A stretch of DNA of 54,517 nt from Candidatus Hodarchaeota archaeon. GTDB lineage: Archaea; Asgardarchaeota; Heimdallarchaeia; Hodarchaeales; YT1-039. Below the pieces are notes generated by a model. That model made no database searches. It worked only from the letters and a program-made list of their open reading frames with translations, and was not told where the DNA came from. The translations under genes and the position numbers were made by a program. Below, in pieces: positions 6,980-15,884 of the stretch (its first letter is position 1; each line of letters starts with the position of its first letter). The stretch covers positions 1 through 54,517 of the forward strand of contig JAEOTF010000261.1 in NCBI GenBank assembly GCA_016840025.1, written 5' to 3'.

Positions 6980-8350
6980 GTGAATCCGGAAGATCTTCAT
7001 GGAATAATAGCTACCGATGTTGGAGACTCCTACATCAAAGTAGCTGTCTATTACCTCAAGGGGTGGCACCAAGACCATTGGGATGATAATATCATTATTC
7101 CCAATGAAATTTCTTCTGTTATACCTAAAGGAATTAGAAAAAGTAAACTACAACTCCGTTTTTTTATGGATCTTCCTTTCTCTTCTAAAGATAATCTGAA
7201 TGATTCAGCTGTTTCTCCTGTTGATAACTCACTACAACCTAAATCAGATACACCGATTGAATCCAATCAGATGCAAGAAATGTATGATCAACTCCTTGGA
7301 ACTTTGCGTACTCATTTCAACATTGAAGCACCTTCCCTAAAAAAATTCAGCCGTTTTACTCAACCTATTGAAAGTTTGTATATATGGAGTGTCTATGAGT
7401 ATCTGTGTCGGAAAGTAAGTGAAAAATTAGCAATAGGTGAAAAATTGGAAGGATGGGGTCTAGATGCTCCTTTTGAACGACGATATTGGGCAATTTTTAT
7501 AGCTGTGCCACATCATGACCTTAAACGTGACCAAAAGCGTACTAATGAGATACATCGCTGGCTTCTAAAGCAATTGGGGTTTGGTTTCTATGTTGTTAGA
7601 GAGCAACACATTCTTAGTGCATATGCTCATTTTCCGAAAATACAATCTAAATTACCTTGTCCTGGGTTTCTTATTGATGTTGGTGGCGAATCCATAGTCA
7701 CAACAGCTTTGAACTTCTCAAATAATCCTGTAAGTTCAATACGTTTTTTTAAACCTGCAATAATTTCTCAAACAACTTATAACGGAAAAGCAGCTGGAAA
7801 AAAAGTCGAAAAACGGTATATGGAAGCTAATGAGGCCCATTTTGAAGAACTTTTCCCTAATCTTGTGGCAGCGTTGGAAAGGTTTCTTTTTGAAGGTGGT
7901 TCTATATTCCGATGTCATGATTCAACAACACACCAAGATTCCCAGTTGTTTTCTGTTAAAGTAGGGGATATTGAACATCAACTTCCAGAACGAGCGAAAT
8001 GGGTGCCTACATTGATATTTGAACCCGAAAATTATGAATTACAAGATTATAATTCTCTTCAACAGGTTATGAACGCAACAATACAGGCTACGGAATTGGC
8101 AGCAGGCTATGATATTGAAAAAATCTTAAAAATAGTGATTATATCGGGTGGGGGTGCCAAATTTCCAAGCTTTAACGAGCGTCTTAAGGAAGAAATTCAT
8201 GCACGTTATGCAGTAAATGAAGTCGAGTTTATAACAACTCATAATCCCCAATTTAGTGTTATTGAAGGTGAAAAGAAATTAGTTGAGGCTTTTCTTCCCC
8301 CTCAATCCTTTAAAAGGCTATTTAGCTTTCTAAAACCTCGATGGGTTTAG
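6980..8350 (+). CDS. Divergent actin-family ATPase (second, larger copy)
   Basis: A 456-residue paralogue of the upstream actin-family protein. Phosphate-1 ATDVGDSYIK (11-20), phosphate-2 LIDVGGESIV (231-240), adenosine motif IISGGGAKFPSFNERLKEE (387-405). EQHILSAYAH (208-217) keeps the Gln (Q209) equivalent to actin Gln137. Both copies share FERRYW/PERRNW, an RCHD/KCHD motif and IFEPENYELQDYN, showing one family and a duplication. This copy has a polar Ser/Asp/Gln-rich insertion at about 67-100 and lacks the LAGKRIEDFF stretch, so its filament contacts should differ. The start is GTG with GGAGAAG just upstream. It may copolymerise with, cap or regulate the first copy. Confidence 0.85.
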   Translation: MNPEDLHGIIATDVGDSYIKVAVYYLKGWHQDHWDDNIIIPNEISSVIPKGIRKSKLQLRFFMDLPFSSKDNLNDSAVSPVDNSLQPKSDTPIESNQMQEMYDQLLGTLRTHFNIEAPSLKKFSRFTQPIESLYIWSVYEYLCRKVSEKLAIGEKLEGWGLDAPFERRYWAIFIAVPHHDLKRDQKRTNEIHRWLLKQLGFGFYVVREQHILSAYAHFPKIQSKLPCPGFLIDVGGESIVTTALNFSNNPVSSIRFFKPAIISQTTYNGKAAGKKVEKRYMEANEAHFEELFPNLVAALERFLFEGGSIFRCHDSTTHQDSQLFSVKVGDIEHQLPERAKWVPTLIFEPENYELQDYNSLQQVMNATIQATELAAGYDIEKILKIVIISGGGAKFPSFNERLKEEIHARYAVNEVEFITTHNPQFSVIEGEKKLVEAFLPPQSFKRLFSFLKPRWV

Positions 8351-8359
8351 GCGATTTAA

Positions 8360-8908
8360 TTGAGCGATAAAAATCAAGTTAACCAAGAATTAATCGATGG
8401 ATTTATTGTAGCATTATTTTCAGATAATGGTCCTACTGTCATTTTTAATGATTCACCATTGAATGAGTCGGTAGCATTTAACCTTGTAATCAGTATGTGG
8501 ATCGTCTTGGGAGGGAGCGCGATCGCTGATAGACAATTATGGGGACCATTACCTATTCCTGACGAAGACCTTGGAGAGTACAATACTCTTGCCTTTGTTT
8601 TTTCTATAGCTGCTATGAGAACAAATGAAGATGGTAAGTTGATTTTAACAACACGAGATGATAGGTTAGCAGTAAGCGGACGTCCCATCTCATTTTGGCT
8701 TATCTTCCACAGCAAGAAAAAACGAGAAATCATGAACGCACAAGGAATACTTCAGGAATTTCTTGAGAAAAACCTCAGTAATTTTAAAAATGAGGATGAT
8801 CTAACAGTAGAAAATATGCAAAGAATAAAACAGAAATTAGATCGGATTAAACACATAGATGCCTCGGAGCTATTAAGTAAATTCAAGAAAATCATTGGAT
8901 CAACATAG
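8360..8908 (+). CDS. Longin/roadblock-like protein with helical tail, unknown
   Basis: A 182-residue protein starting with TTG nine bases after the second actin-family gene, so translationally coupled. Residues 10-120 have an alternating strand pattern (IDGFIVALFSDNGPTVIFND, then NTLAFVFSIAAM, then GRPISFWLIF) that resembles the longin/roadblock-type small alpha-beta domains common in Asgard archaea. Residues 125-182 are a charged helical region (KKREIMNAQGILQEFLEKNL, then a second amphipathic helix). Homology is not certain by eye. Its position as the last gene of the cassette suggests a membrane or GTPase-linked partner for the actin-like proteins. Confidence 0.6.
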   Translation: MSDKNQVNQELIDGFIVALFSDNGPTVIFNDSPLNESVAFNLVISMWIVLGGSAIADRQLWGPLPIPDEDLGEYNTLAFVFSIAAMRTNEDGKLILTTRDDRLAVSGRPISFWLIFHSKKKREIMNAQGILQEFLEKNLSNFKNEDDLTVENMQRIKQKLDRIKHIDASELLSKFKKIIGST

Positions 8909-8939
8909 GCTACATAGCATTCTCCAGAAAATTTCCACA

Positions 8940-10526
8940 TCAAGAAGAAGATTCTATTACTTTTTTGAATTTAGTATACAAATCTTCTCGTTTGGATGGT
9001 AATAGTGCGATTTTGGATGGTTTTTTGTCAGAAAGTTTGGTTAACAGATCAGCATATAATTTAGCAAAACTTTTCTTATCAATTCCTGGTTTAGGTCGAT
9101 AAGCTTTAGAACGAAATAGGAATTCGGAGGGAAAACCTTCATGTGGTTCTGCTGGGTTAATTCCACATGTCAATTCTTGTAAATATAATTTCTCCACATG
9201 CGGTAATTCAAGAATTTTCCTTGCATAATTGGCAGATTCAGATAATAAGGAAATAACTAAACTTCGTTTGATATAATCATAGGATTGTTCATAATCTTCA
9301 ATTGTATTGATTGTTAAAAAGGGAAAAGGTAGCTCTAATCCAAATAAGCGTGAATTTTTTCCATTTTCACAGAGAAAAACACTCGGTAATAAATAATAAA
9401 CATCATTTAAGACTTGTAAGCGTGAGGTTTCTCTTACTTTTTCTACAAGATCAATATCTCTTCCTTTATTGCTTTCTATAAACCTATTGATCTTCTTAGC
9501 GAGATTATTATCCACAAATGCTGCTAATTTCGCTTTTTCCGAAAAAATATCTTGGGGAATGATATTCGCTAGTTCTACTGCTATCTCAAATGCAATATCT
9601 TCTGCAACTGTTTCTGCATTTTTTCCAACTACTAAAAGACTTGAAGCATTGATACAGCTCTTCCCACCATCAAATAGGGTTGATCCAATGATCATATCAC
9701 AAATATCTGACGAATCATACTGTTTCACATAATTTGTATCCAAAATAATTTTCGATCTACCCGGCCCATATGTTTTTATTTTTGTTTTGTTGGCATAGCG
9801 CCTTGTCGTTGTTTCATCCCCAAATATGATGCCTAAATCCGAATTCATCAAAAATGAAGCTATGAATTTATGATTCATCGGTAAGTAATGTAATGCTTCT
9901 TTTGGTAAACCTGCTTTGTATAATGCTTGAATATATCTATAGGCAAATAAGCCTTCTCTAATAGAAGGTCGCACGAGCGTAGGAAATTTCATAGCAGCCA
10001 TGATCGCCCATACAGTATTTACTCCAGGATGGTTGCTAGGTGCTACTACAGCTAGATTTTTACCACGTCTAATCCAACCATACATTAAATACCCTTTCTG
10101 AACAATGTGGGTATCATAAATCGAAACCGAATTATTGGGACTTAAAATTTCTAAAATTTCTCGTATGTTTTTCATAGATTGAGAGAATGGAATAAAGCTA
10201 TTTCTTACGAAAATGATGGGCATGCCTGTGGTTGCCGTAATAAACTGTTGTGTCTCCTCAAGGCTAATTTCTGTACTTATTCCGAGGCTTTGTGTTGATG
10301 TAAAAATATCACTCGCTTCAATAATGATTTCTAGGAAATTATCAATTGTTATCTCAGAAATATAATGATATCCTTTTGTGTTTGTATCTTTTAAAGATTG
10401 ATTAATAATTATTTCGGGAGCTTGGGAATAAGATATTTGAAAATGATTGAGGGCATTTGGTGTAGCTCTTTTTGACGTAAAATATTCTTTTCCTCCACGA
10501 AGTAGAGGAATTTCAAGTTCAATCAT
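8940..10526 (-). CDS. Aldehyde dehydrogenase superfamily protein
   Basis: A 528-residue ALDH-fold enzyme. AVVAPSNHPGVNTVW (about 160-175) is the cofactor-binding strand and loop, and GGKSCINASSLLV (about 290-302) carries the catalytic Cys with its GxxC context. KTYGPGRSKIIL precedes it. The N-terminal 130 residues are divergent from ordinary ALDHs, and the protein has some flavour of acyl-CoA reductases (LuxC-like), which use the same fold to reduce acyl groups to aldehydes. The substrate cannot be told. Convergent with the actin cassette (32-base gap). A 20-base palindrome lies about 136 bases upstream of its ATG. Confidence 0.78.
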   Translation of the reverse strand: MIELEIPLLRGGKEYFTSKRATPNALNHFQISYSQAPEIIINQSLKDTNTKGYHYISEITIDNFLEIIIEASDIFTSTQSLGISTEISLEETQQFITATTGMPIIFVRNSFIPFSQSMKNIREILEILSPNNSVSIYDTHIVQKGYLMYGWIRRGKNLAVVAPSNHPGVNTVWAIMAAMKFPTLVRPSIREGLFAYRYIQALYKAGLPKEALHYLPMNHKFIASFLMNSDLGIIFGDETTTRRYANKTKIKTYGPGRSKIILDTNYVKQYDSSDICDMIIGSTLFDGGKSCINASSLLVVGKNAETVAEDIAFEIAVELANIIPQDIFSEKAKLAAFVDNNLAKKINRFIESNKGRDIDLVEKVRETSRLQVLNDVYYLLPSVFLCENGKNSRLFGLELPFPFLTINTIEDYEQSYDYIKRSLVISLLSESANYARKILELPHVEKLYLQELTCGINPAEPHEGFPSEFLFRSKAYRPKPGIDKKSFAKLYADLLTKLSDKKPSKIALLPSKREDLYTKFKKVIESSS

Positions 10527-10661
10527 TTGATGCTACCATTATATGATATGATGCGAACTGGATTAATAAAACTCTTCAAATTAAATCGAAATTACCTTAA
10601 CAACGACAAAATTAGGTTCTCAATTAATCCAATTGTTACAGTAAAAATGCTGTTATAACTC

Positions 10662-10681
10662 ATCTATCAGATATGATAGAT
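10662..10681 (-). promoter_or_regulatory. 20-base palindrome upstream of the ALDH gene
   Basis: ATCTATCA (10662-10669), spacer GATA, TGATAGAT (10674-10681): a perfect 8-bp inverted repeat. It lies in the 300-base gap between two leftward genes (Rab-like GTPase ending at 10827, ALDH starting at 10526). The short spacer and full symmetry suit a dimeric repressor site. Nothing else was recognised in this gap. Confidence 0.4.
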
Positions 10682-10826
10682 AAAAAATACCTCGAATTCT
10701 ATTTATCTCTACTAAAATTGATAGAAGTTCAAAATAAAAATTAAATTTCTTAACTTCCCTGAATAAAGAATAAAAATCTATTATAAACGCTATCAATAAT
10801 TAAATAGGTCACTTAAACCTGATCGA

Positions 10827-11393
10827 TCACTTATTTTCCATTTGTTTGTCTAATATTTTCTTTCCTAGAGTGAGAAATGCTTGATTAACATTTTCTCCAG
10901 TAAGAGCGGAGGTTTCATAGTATTCCACTTCAAAACCAAATCGTTTTGTTATTTCATTTAATTTTGAAGCATATTTTTGCCCCTGTTCTGCAGAAATTCC
11001 TGTAGGTGACTGACTACGAATATCTAATTTATTACCTATCAAAAGAAACGGCACTACAGTCCTAAGAGAGCCTTGTAGTTCATTTAACCAACGTCCACAA
11101 TTATTAAATGTATCGGCACGGGTGAGATCGAAAACAAGCAGTGCTCCACGGGCGCCTTTGTAAAATCCGCTCCGAATCTGACCAAAACGTGGCTGCCCCG
11201 CTACATCCCAGATTTGGTAGGTAATTTCGATGTCATGCTCTGGAATTATTTCTCTTTTTACAGAAAAGTCAGCGCCTATAGTCATTATGTAGTTCGAATC
11301 AAGTCTTTCTCCCATATATCGGCGTCGTAGGGTTGTTTTACCAACTGCTCCGTCTCCAATAAGAAGAGTTTTTATGAAATATCTGCCGCTCAA
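10827..11393 (-). CDS. Ras/Rab-family small GTPase
   Basis: A 188-residue small GTPase with all G boxes: GDGAVGKTTL (13-22), switch-I Thr38 in TIGADF, IWDVAGQPRF (61-70), GNKLD (120-124) and ETSALTG (160-166). The WDVAGQ form with Gln67 (Ras Gln61) is intact, so GTP hydrolysis is expected. Closest in style to Rab/Arl-type GTPases of Asgard archaea. There is no C-terminal Cys for prenylation; the tail is KKILDKQMENK. The start is TTG with AAAGGAG about ten bases upstream. The nearest downstream gene is the ALDH, 300 bases away, so it is probably monocistronic. Confidence 0.92.
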   Translation of the reverse strand: MSGRYFIKTLLIGDGAVGKTTLRRRYMGERLDSNYIMTIGADFSVKREIIPEHDIEITYQIWDVAGQPRFGQIRSGFYKGARGALLVFDLTRADTFNNCGRWLNELQGSLRTVVPFLLIGNKLDIRSQSPTGISAEQGQKYASKLNEITKRFGFEVEYYETSALTGENVNQAFLTLGKKILDKQMENK

Positions 11394-11546
11394 TCTATCT
11401 GTCTCCTTTCTGATGATAAAGTTATTTCTGACAATTTTGGAAGTGCTGCTCTAATCTCTTAAGTCCGTAGGTTCTTACTCTTTAATCCGAGTTAAATTTT
11501 TTGTTAGTGAAAAACTTATTCAATTCTTATTCATCTATAAATTTCG

Positions 11547-12503
11547 GTGGTTAAAACGCGTTTCGGTCTTTATCTTCGTAATGCAAAGACATATGATATC
11601 ATGCTTGAATGGGCACAGCTAGCTGAAGAGAAAGGATTTTACGGTGGTTTTTTAAATGACCATGTGCATGGTTTCGCTAATAAGGGAAGAGAACCATACC
11701 TAGAAGCATGGACAGTAATGACAGGAATTGGTGTGCAAACCCAAACTCTTCGTATTGGTCACATTGTATTATTCAATTCCCTACGAAATCCTGCACTTCT
11801 AGCTAAGATGATCACCACACTCGACCATATGACAAATGGACGAGTGGAAGTGTTAATTGGAGCTGGGTGGAACGAATCGGAGTATATAGGTTATGATCTT
11901 ATGGAGCGAGGACGTGGGATACCCTCTGCTGATGAACGAATTCGACGACTCATAGAAGCAATTCGGATACTTAGATTAATGTTTACACATGAAGTAACTG
12001 ACTTTGAAGGTACTTTTTGGAAGTTAAAAGAAGCAATTAACATGCCTCAACCGATTCAAAAACCAATAAAGCTTGTAATTGGAGGTGAAAAACCTCGAAT
12101 GATTCGAACAGCAGTTAAATATGCAGATGGGTTGAATATTCCGGCATTTGATGGCCCCAATAAAGTAAAGGAAAAAATTCCAATAATCAGCGAAGCATTC
12201 GATCGTTTTGGAAAAAAAGAAACTTCATTTGAGATTTCTGTGTTTGCAGGTCTACCAATCCTGGAGACCAAAGAAGATGTACGAAAATATGCGGAACGAT
12301 TGGCACAACGTCAACAAAAACCTGTACAAACCATCCTAGATAATAGCTTTTTAGGAACACCTGAAGAAGTAGTTCAAAAGGTAGGCATTATTAAAGATCT
12401 GGGAGTTGAGATGATTGTTGCAGGGACATCATTACCAATGCGAGAAGTAGGTATCAAAGAAACCCTTGAAAGGTTTAGGGATGAAATTATATCTAAAGTA
12501 TAA
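11547..12503 (+). CDS. LLM-class (luciferase-like) F420/flavin-dependent oxidoreductase
   Basis: A 318-residue TIM-barrel enzyme of the bacterial luciferase-like monooxygenase family. Typical elements are the N-terminal strand RFGLYLRNAKTYD, the LNDHVHGF loop, LRIGHIVLFNSLRNPALLAK, DHMTNGRVEVLIGAGWNESEY-type sequence, and QKPIKLVIGGEKPRMI. Archaeal members mostly use coenzyme F420, which fits a host with a beta-RFAP-like gene, but FMN cannot be excluded. The start is GTG; no ribosome site is visible. Substrate unknown. Confidence 0.88.
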   Translation: MVKTRFGLYLRNAKTYDIMLEWAQLAEEKGFYGGFLNDHVHGFANKGREPYLEAWTVMTGIGVQTQTLRIGHIVLFNSLRNPALLAKMITTLDHMTNGRVEVLIGAGWNESEYIGYDLMERGRGIPSADERIRRLIEAIRILRLMFTHEVTDFEGTFWKLKEAINMPQPIQKPIKLVIGGEKPRMIRTAVKYADGLNIPAFDGPNKVKEKIPIISEAFDRFGKKETSFEISVFAGLPILETKEDVRKYAERLAQRQQKPVQTILDNSFLGTPEEVVQKVGIIKDLGVEMIVAGTSLPMREVGIKETLERFRDEIISKV

Positions 12504-12583
12504 GAACCAAATTGTACTACTTATAACCAACCTTAATACGACCTTAATTTAAATGCTGGAAACTGAACTACTGGTGGCTTTTA

Positions 12584-14395
12584 ATGAGACTCTCAAGGTA
12601 TTGTATTCTATTAATTTTCTTAAGTTTTAGCCCCTTTAATACCTACCATTCTTTATCTAGTCCTCTTATAGTGGACTCTGCCCCTAATTCTTGTTCTCTA
12701 ACTATTGGATTGAAATTTCTAAATTTTGACTCACGTTTAAAAGTCAATTCCTTATCAGAAATTCTTCCTACTGATTTAGAACACAATATTACCAAATATG
12801 ATCTATCCTATGTTGTTGAGTCACTTGATTCATCGATAAATGATTCGATAACAACATATTGGGACACACATGGAACATTAAAAGAACATACTAATGTAGA
12901 CTATGACTCTACATTATTTGGAAGTACCACAGATGTTTTTGTGAATCGAACAGGTCGACAAGTTGATGCTAGAGAATTTGAGAGTTTTTTACAAACTATT
13001 ATGCCTATTCCTACTACAGACTACACACTTTATATTTTCAATTTCACCCAATTAGATGCTGCAGGTTATTCCCATTGGTATTCTCTGACACCAATTAATC
13101 CTGATTCAAACACAATTACAACTAACTTTTTCAGTGAAACTACAAATCTGAATACGCGTCCAGTTCCAGGTTATGGCGGTAATATTGGTCGATTTTATTT
13201 CTTAGATTTATCAGCGTATCATTGGTTTCCTAAATTCATAGAAACTGCATGGACGGGATATGGTTTTGTCGCTGATGCACATTTAAATCAAACTATTCAG
13301 GATATTGTCCTTCAAAATGATCCCAATACTTCCGAAGGTCGAGAAGTCATTCGTTATTGGATTGGGGATTGGATCTTGGATATTGTTGGAAATAATTTTA
13401 TTGGTTTAGTTATTCCACCTATCGTTTTAAATAATGAAAAACCTAGAATCCACCCCACAGTAGATCTACCGGTTCTATTCCTCACAAACCTGAGTGATTA
13501 CGGCTATTCTATTCAAAAATTAGAATGGTTGAGCTCAATGGATCGAATCTATACTCCATTAGATGAAGTTGCCCCTTTTTATAATTGGAATATCAATATT
13601 AAGTGGAAATTCTTGAGTAGTTATCAAGGGTTATATGACGAATTTCATTTGGAATACAAAAACGGAGGAAGAGTTATTGAAGTCATGGATGGATTCCGAG
13701 ATTATGTAGAGAGTCAATTTGATGTCTTGTTTCCTTCTTTTACTGGAGATTTATTTTATCCAACGATTATTTTTCTTTCAAATGATACACAAATGACTTA
13801 TTATGGAGGCGCGTTTACAGGGTTAGCTGGAATGGGTTGGCAACTCATCAATTTAGTTCCTTCAAAGATTTTTCGGTTTAATGATACCAGTGGTTTCTAT
13901 GATATCAAAGATAAAGGAATAACGCGAACAATTGTCCATGAAATTGGTCATACACTAGGCTTTCCCCACCCACACGATAACTACGGTTGGGGTGGTGACT
14001 ATGTTGAAAGTGTCATGAGTTACTACATATCCGCAGTCAATTTCTCTACCTATGCTATAGATCGCTTCATGAGATCCTCAACTGATAATTTCTTCGGACT
14101 ATATGATAATATTTATACAGAAGTAATTCAGTTGTATGGACAAGTTGCCAATCCACCTGAAATTGTAGACAGAAAAATTGCTTATGCTCTAGCAAACTAC
14201 TCAGCTGCAATCCTGACGTATAATGATTTAGATTATTTATCAGCATATAATAATATAACAAATGCATGGACAGAATTAAATAATGTAGGACAAATGTTAG
14301 AGGAAATTATTCCAGAATTTCAAATCCCATTAATGTTTGTTTTTATAATAATCTTATGTTCACTTGTTCCACTAATCCACGATCCTAAATCTTGA
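12584..14395 (+). CDS. Secreted, membrane-anchored metzincin-like protease
   Basis: A 603-residue protein with an N-terminal signal peptide (about 1-26, RYCILLIFLSFSPF). A long uncharacterised ectodomain leads to HEIGHTLGFPHPHD at 452-465, the HExxHxxGxxH zinc site of metzincins (H452, E453, H456, H462), followed by a SVMSYY Met-turn. The C-terminal end has one helix (IPLMFVFIIILCSLVPLI) and a short polar tail. The protease therefore faces outside, tethered to the membrane. Substrates may be surface proteins. No assignment to a named metzincin family is possible by eye. Confidence 0.8.
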   Translation: MRLSRYCILLIFLSFSPFNTYHSLSSPLIVDSAPNSCSLTIGLKFLNFDSRLKVNSLSEILPTDLEHNITKYDLSYVVESLDSSINDSITTYWDTHGTLKEHTNVDYDSTLFGSTTDVFVNRTGRQVDAREFESFLQTIMPIPTTDYTLYIFNFTQLDAAGYSHWYSLTPINPDSNTITTNFFSETTNLNTRPVPGYGGNIGRFYFLDLSAYHWFPKFIETAWTGYGFVADAHLNQTIQDIVLQNDPNTSEGREVIRYWIGDWILDIVGNNFIGLVIPPIVLNNEKPRIHPTVDLPVLFLTNLSDYGYSIQKLEWLSSMDRIYTPLDEVAPFYNWNINIKWKFLSSYQGLYDEFHLEYKNGGRVIEVMDGFRDYVESQFDVLFPSFTGDLFYPTIIFLSNDTQMTYYGGAFTGLAGMGWQLINLVPSKIFRFNDTSGFYDIKDKGITRTIVHEIGHTLGFPHPHDNYGWGGDYVESVMSYYISAVNFSTYAIDRFMRSSTDNFFGLYDNIYTEVIQLYGQVANPPEIVDRKIAYALANYSAAILTYNDLDYLSAYNNITNAWTELNNVGQMLEEIIPEFQIPLMFVFIIILCSLVPLIHDPKS

Positions 14396-14505
14396 ATGCT
14401 ATGTATCGACATGTTCATTCCATCTAGATAGACTAAAAGTGATCGTATTCATCTGATTACATTCTAAAGTTTATCTGACCTTTTGTATTAATATACTGAG
14501 AGATT

Positions 14506-14715
14506 CTATTTTCTTCTTTTAGAATAAACAATTAATAGAATTCCAATGATGAACAAACCAGCAATGAAAACATAGCTAGTGAATTCTGGTAGAATATTGG
14601 TATTTGTTGCTCCAATTGTTGGATCAGCATCGACTATACCTGAAGTAAAAAAGTTATAGCTATTGTTAGTTCCACCTGTACCATCTGGAAATCGTTGGGC
14701 TGGGATGTTAACATC
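14506..14715 (-). pseudogene. Orphan C-terminal anchor of a lost surface protein
   Basis: A stop-to-stop reading frame of 69 residues with no start codon before its final helix. It reads as the tail of a surface protein: a Gly/Thr/Asn-rich stem (DVNIPAQRFPDGTGGTNNSY), then LPEFTSYVFIAGLFIIGILL and the basic end YSKRRK. The upstream in-frame stop is at 14716-14718, and the next gene occupies the space where the rest should be. It is best explained as the last remnant of a deleted gene. The LPEF motif before the helix resembles archaeal C-terminal sorting signals. Confidence 0.5.
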
Positions 14716-14763
14716 TTAATATACTGTATTCTTTTTATACTTCGTTAATAATACTTCATTTTA

Positions 14764-15867
14764 ATGCTAGAAATCGAGCTTATTATTATCGTTATAACAT
14801 CAATCATCTTTTTTGTAAGTTCTCTACTAATATTTCATCAATCTAAAGGAAGCCCTATCCTTGAAATGAAATTTTTAGGTATGACTTTTACTTTATTTAC
14901 AATTAGTATTGTTCTTAATTCCCCTCTTCCATTACAACCTACTACCATCAATCAGTCAATAGTTCAAGCTTGTCATCGGCTAGGAACTTTCTGTGGTCAG
15001 ATCGGAATACTTTTATTTTGTTTCAGTATAATTTTACCTAATTTCAAGCCTAATTATCGTTCGATCGCTTTAAACACAACAATAACCACAGTAAATATCG
15101 CTGCAGCCTTTATCAATCTAATAACATTAGAGAATAAAGTCATAGATGACTCTATCATAATCCAATTTCATCCCTTAGGCATTTTTTTTATGGCTTTAAG
15201 CTTTTTCTTGTTAGTTGTAGTTGTACGAAAAAGGATAATCGAAGTATCTAAGATAATTAAACAAAAAGAAAGTCCGTTTACAACAACACGTTCCCTTTCT
15301 ATCTTATCGATTCTCTTAACACTAACTTTAACGTTTATGATACTCTCCAGGGTTGATATGATTCATGGAGTACCTACATATGCTTGGTTAATCCCGGCTT
15401 CTCTAACAGCTTTCTATTTCTCCTTTAGTTTCACTAAGGACAAAACCTTTTTCTTTGTTACTCCTGCACAGCTAGATACCATCATAATTACCGATAAAAA
15501 ATCTGGAGTGACTCTCTTTTCTTATGCGTTTAATAAGGAAGCACTAATGCATGATTTAGTAGGATCAGTCTTCTCAGCGCTTAAAACATCAATTAAAGAA
15601 TTAATCAAGAGCAATAGCGATACGGAATTAAATCAAATTAGTTTTGGAGACAAATTTGTATTATTAGCTCCTGGGAAATGGACCACAACTCTAATGATAG
15701 TATCGGAGAATAACTTGATCACTCAAAACGTTTGTAAATATTTAACTAGAGAATTCGAGTCACATTTCGAGCAATTTCTTATCAGAGAAAATAAATCTAT
15801 AAATACGAGTAGTTATGAAGTATTTTCTGCTGTTATTGAAGAAGTTCGTCAATACATTCCTTTATGA
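14764..15867 (+). CDS. Multi-pass membrane protein with a longin/roadblock-like C-terminal domain
   Basis: A 367-residue protein. Residues 1-235 contain about seven hydrophobic helices (starting LEIELIIIVITSIIFFV). Residues 240-365 are soluble: AQLDTIIITDKKSGVTLFSY, then a helix, GDKFVLLAPGKWTTTLMIVS, then another helix, the strand-strand-helix-strand order of longin/roadblock small-GTPase-associated domains. Asgard genomes encode many such domains, and membrane tethering would place a GTPase platform on the inner face. The C-terminal call is by pattern only. A TTG-started membrane protein follows 17 bases later. Confidence 0.65.
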   Translation: MLEIELIIIVITSIIFFVSSLLIFHQSKGSPILEMKFLGMTFTLFTISIVLNSPLPLQPTTINQSIVQACHRLGTFCGQIGILLFCFSIILPNFKPNYRSIALNTTITTVNIAAAFINLITLENKVIDDSIIIQFHPLGIFFMALSFFLLVVVVRKRIIEVSKIIKQKESPFTTTRSLSILSILLTLTLTFMILSRVDMIHGVPTYAWLIPASLTAFYFSFSFTKDKTFFFVTPAQLDTIIITDKKSGVTLFSYAFNKEALMHDLVGSVFSALKTSIKELIKSNSDTELNQISFGDKFVLLAPGKWTTTLMIVSENNLITQNVCKYLTREFESHFEQFLIRENKSINTSSYEVFSAVIEEVRQYIPL

Positions 15868-15884
15868 ATTAGACGGGCCTTGGT

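Noticed and set aside
8374..8733. Leftward 119-aa open frame opposite the longin-like gene
   Set aside because: Fully antisense to a gene coupled to the second actin copy; composition is that of a shadow frame.
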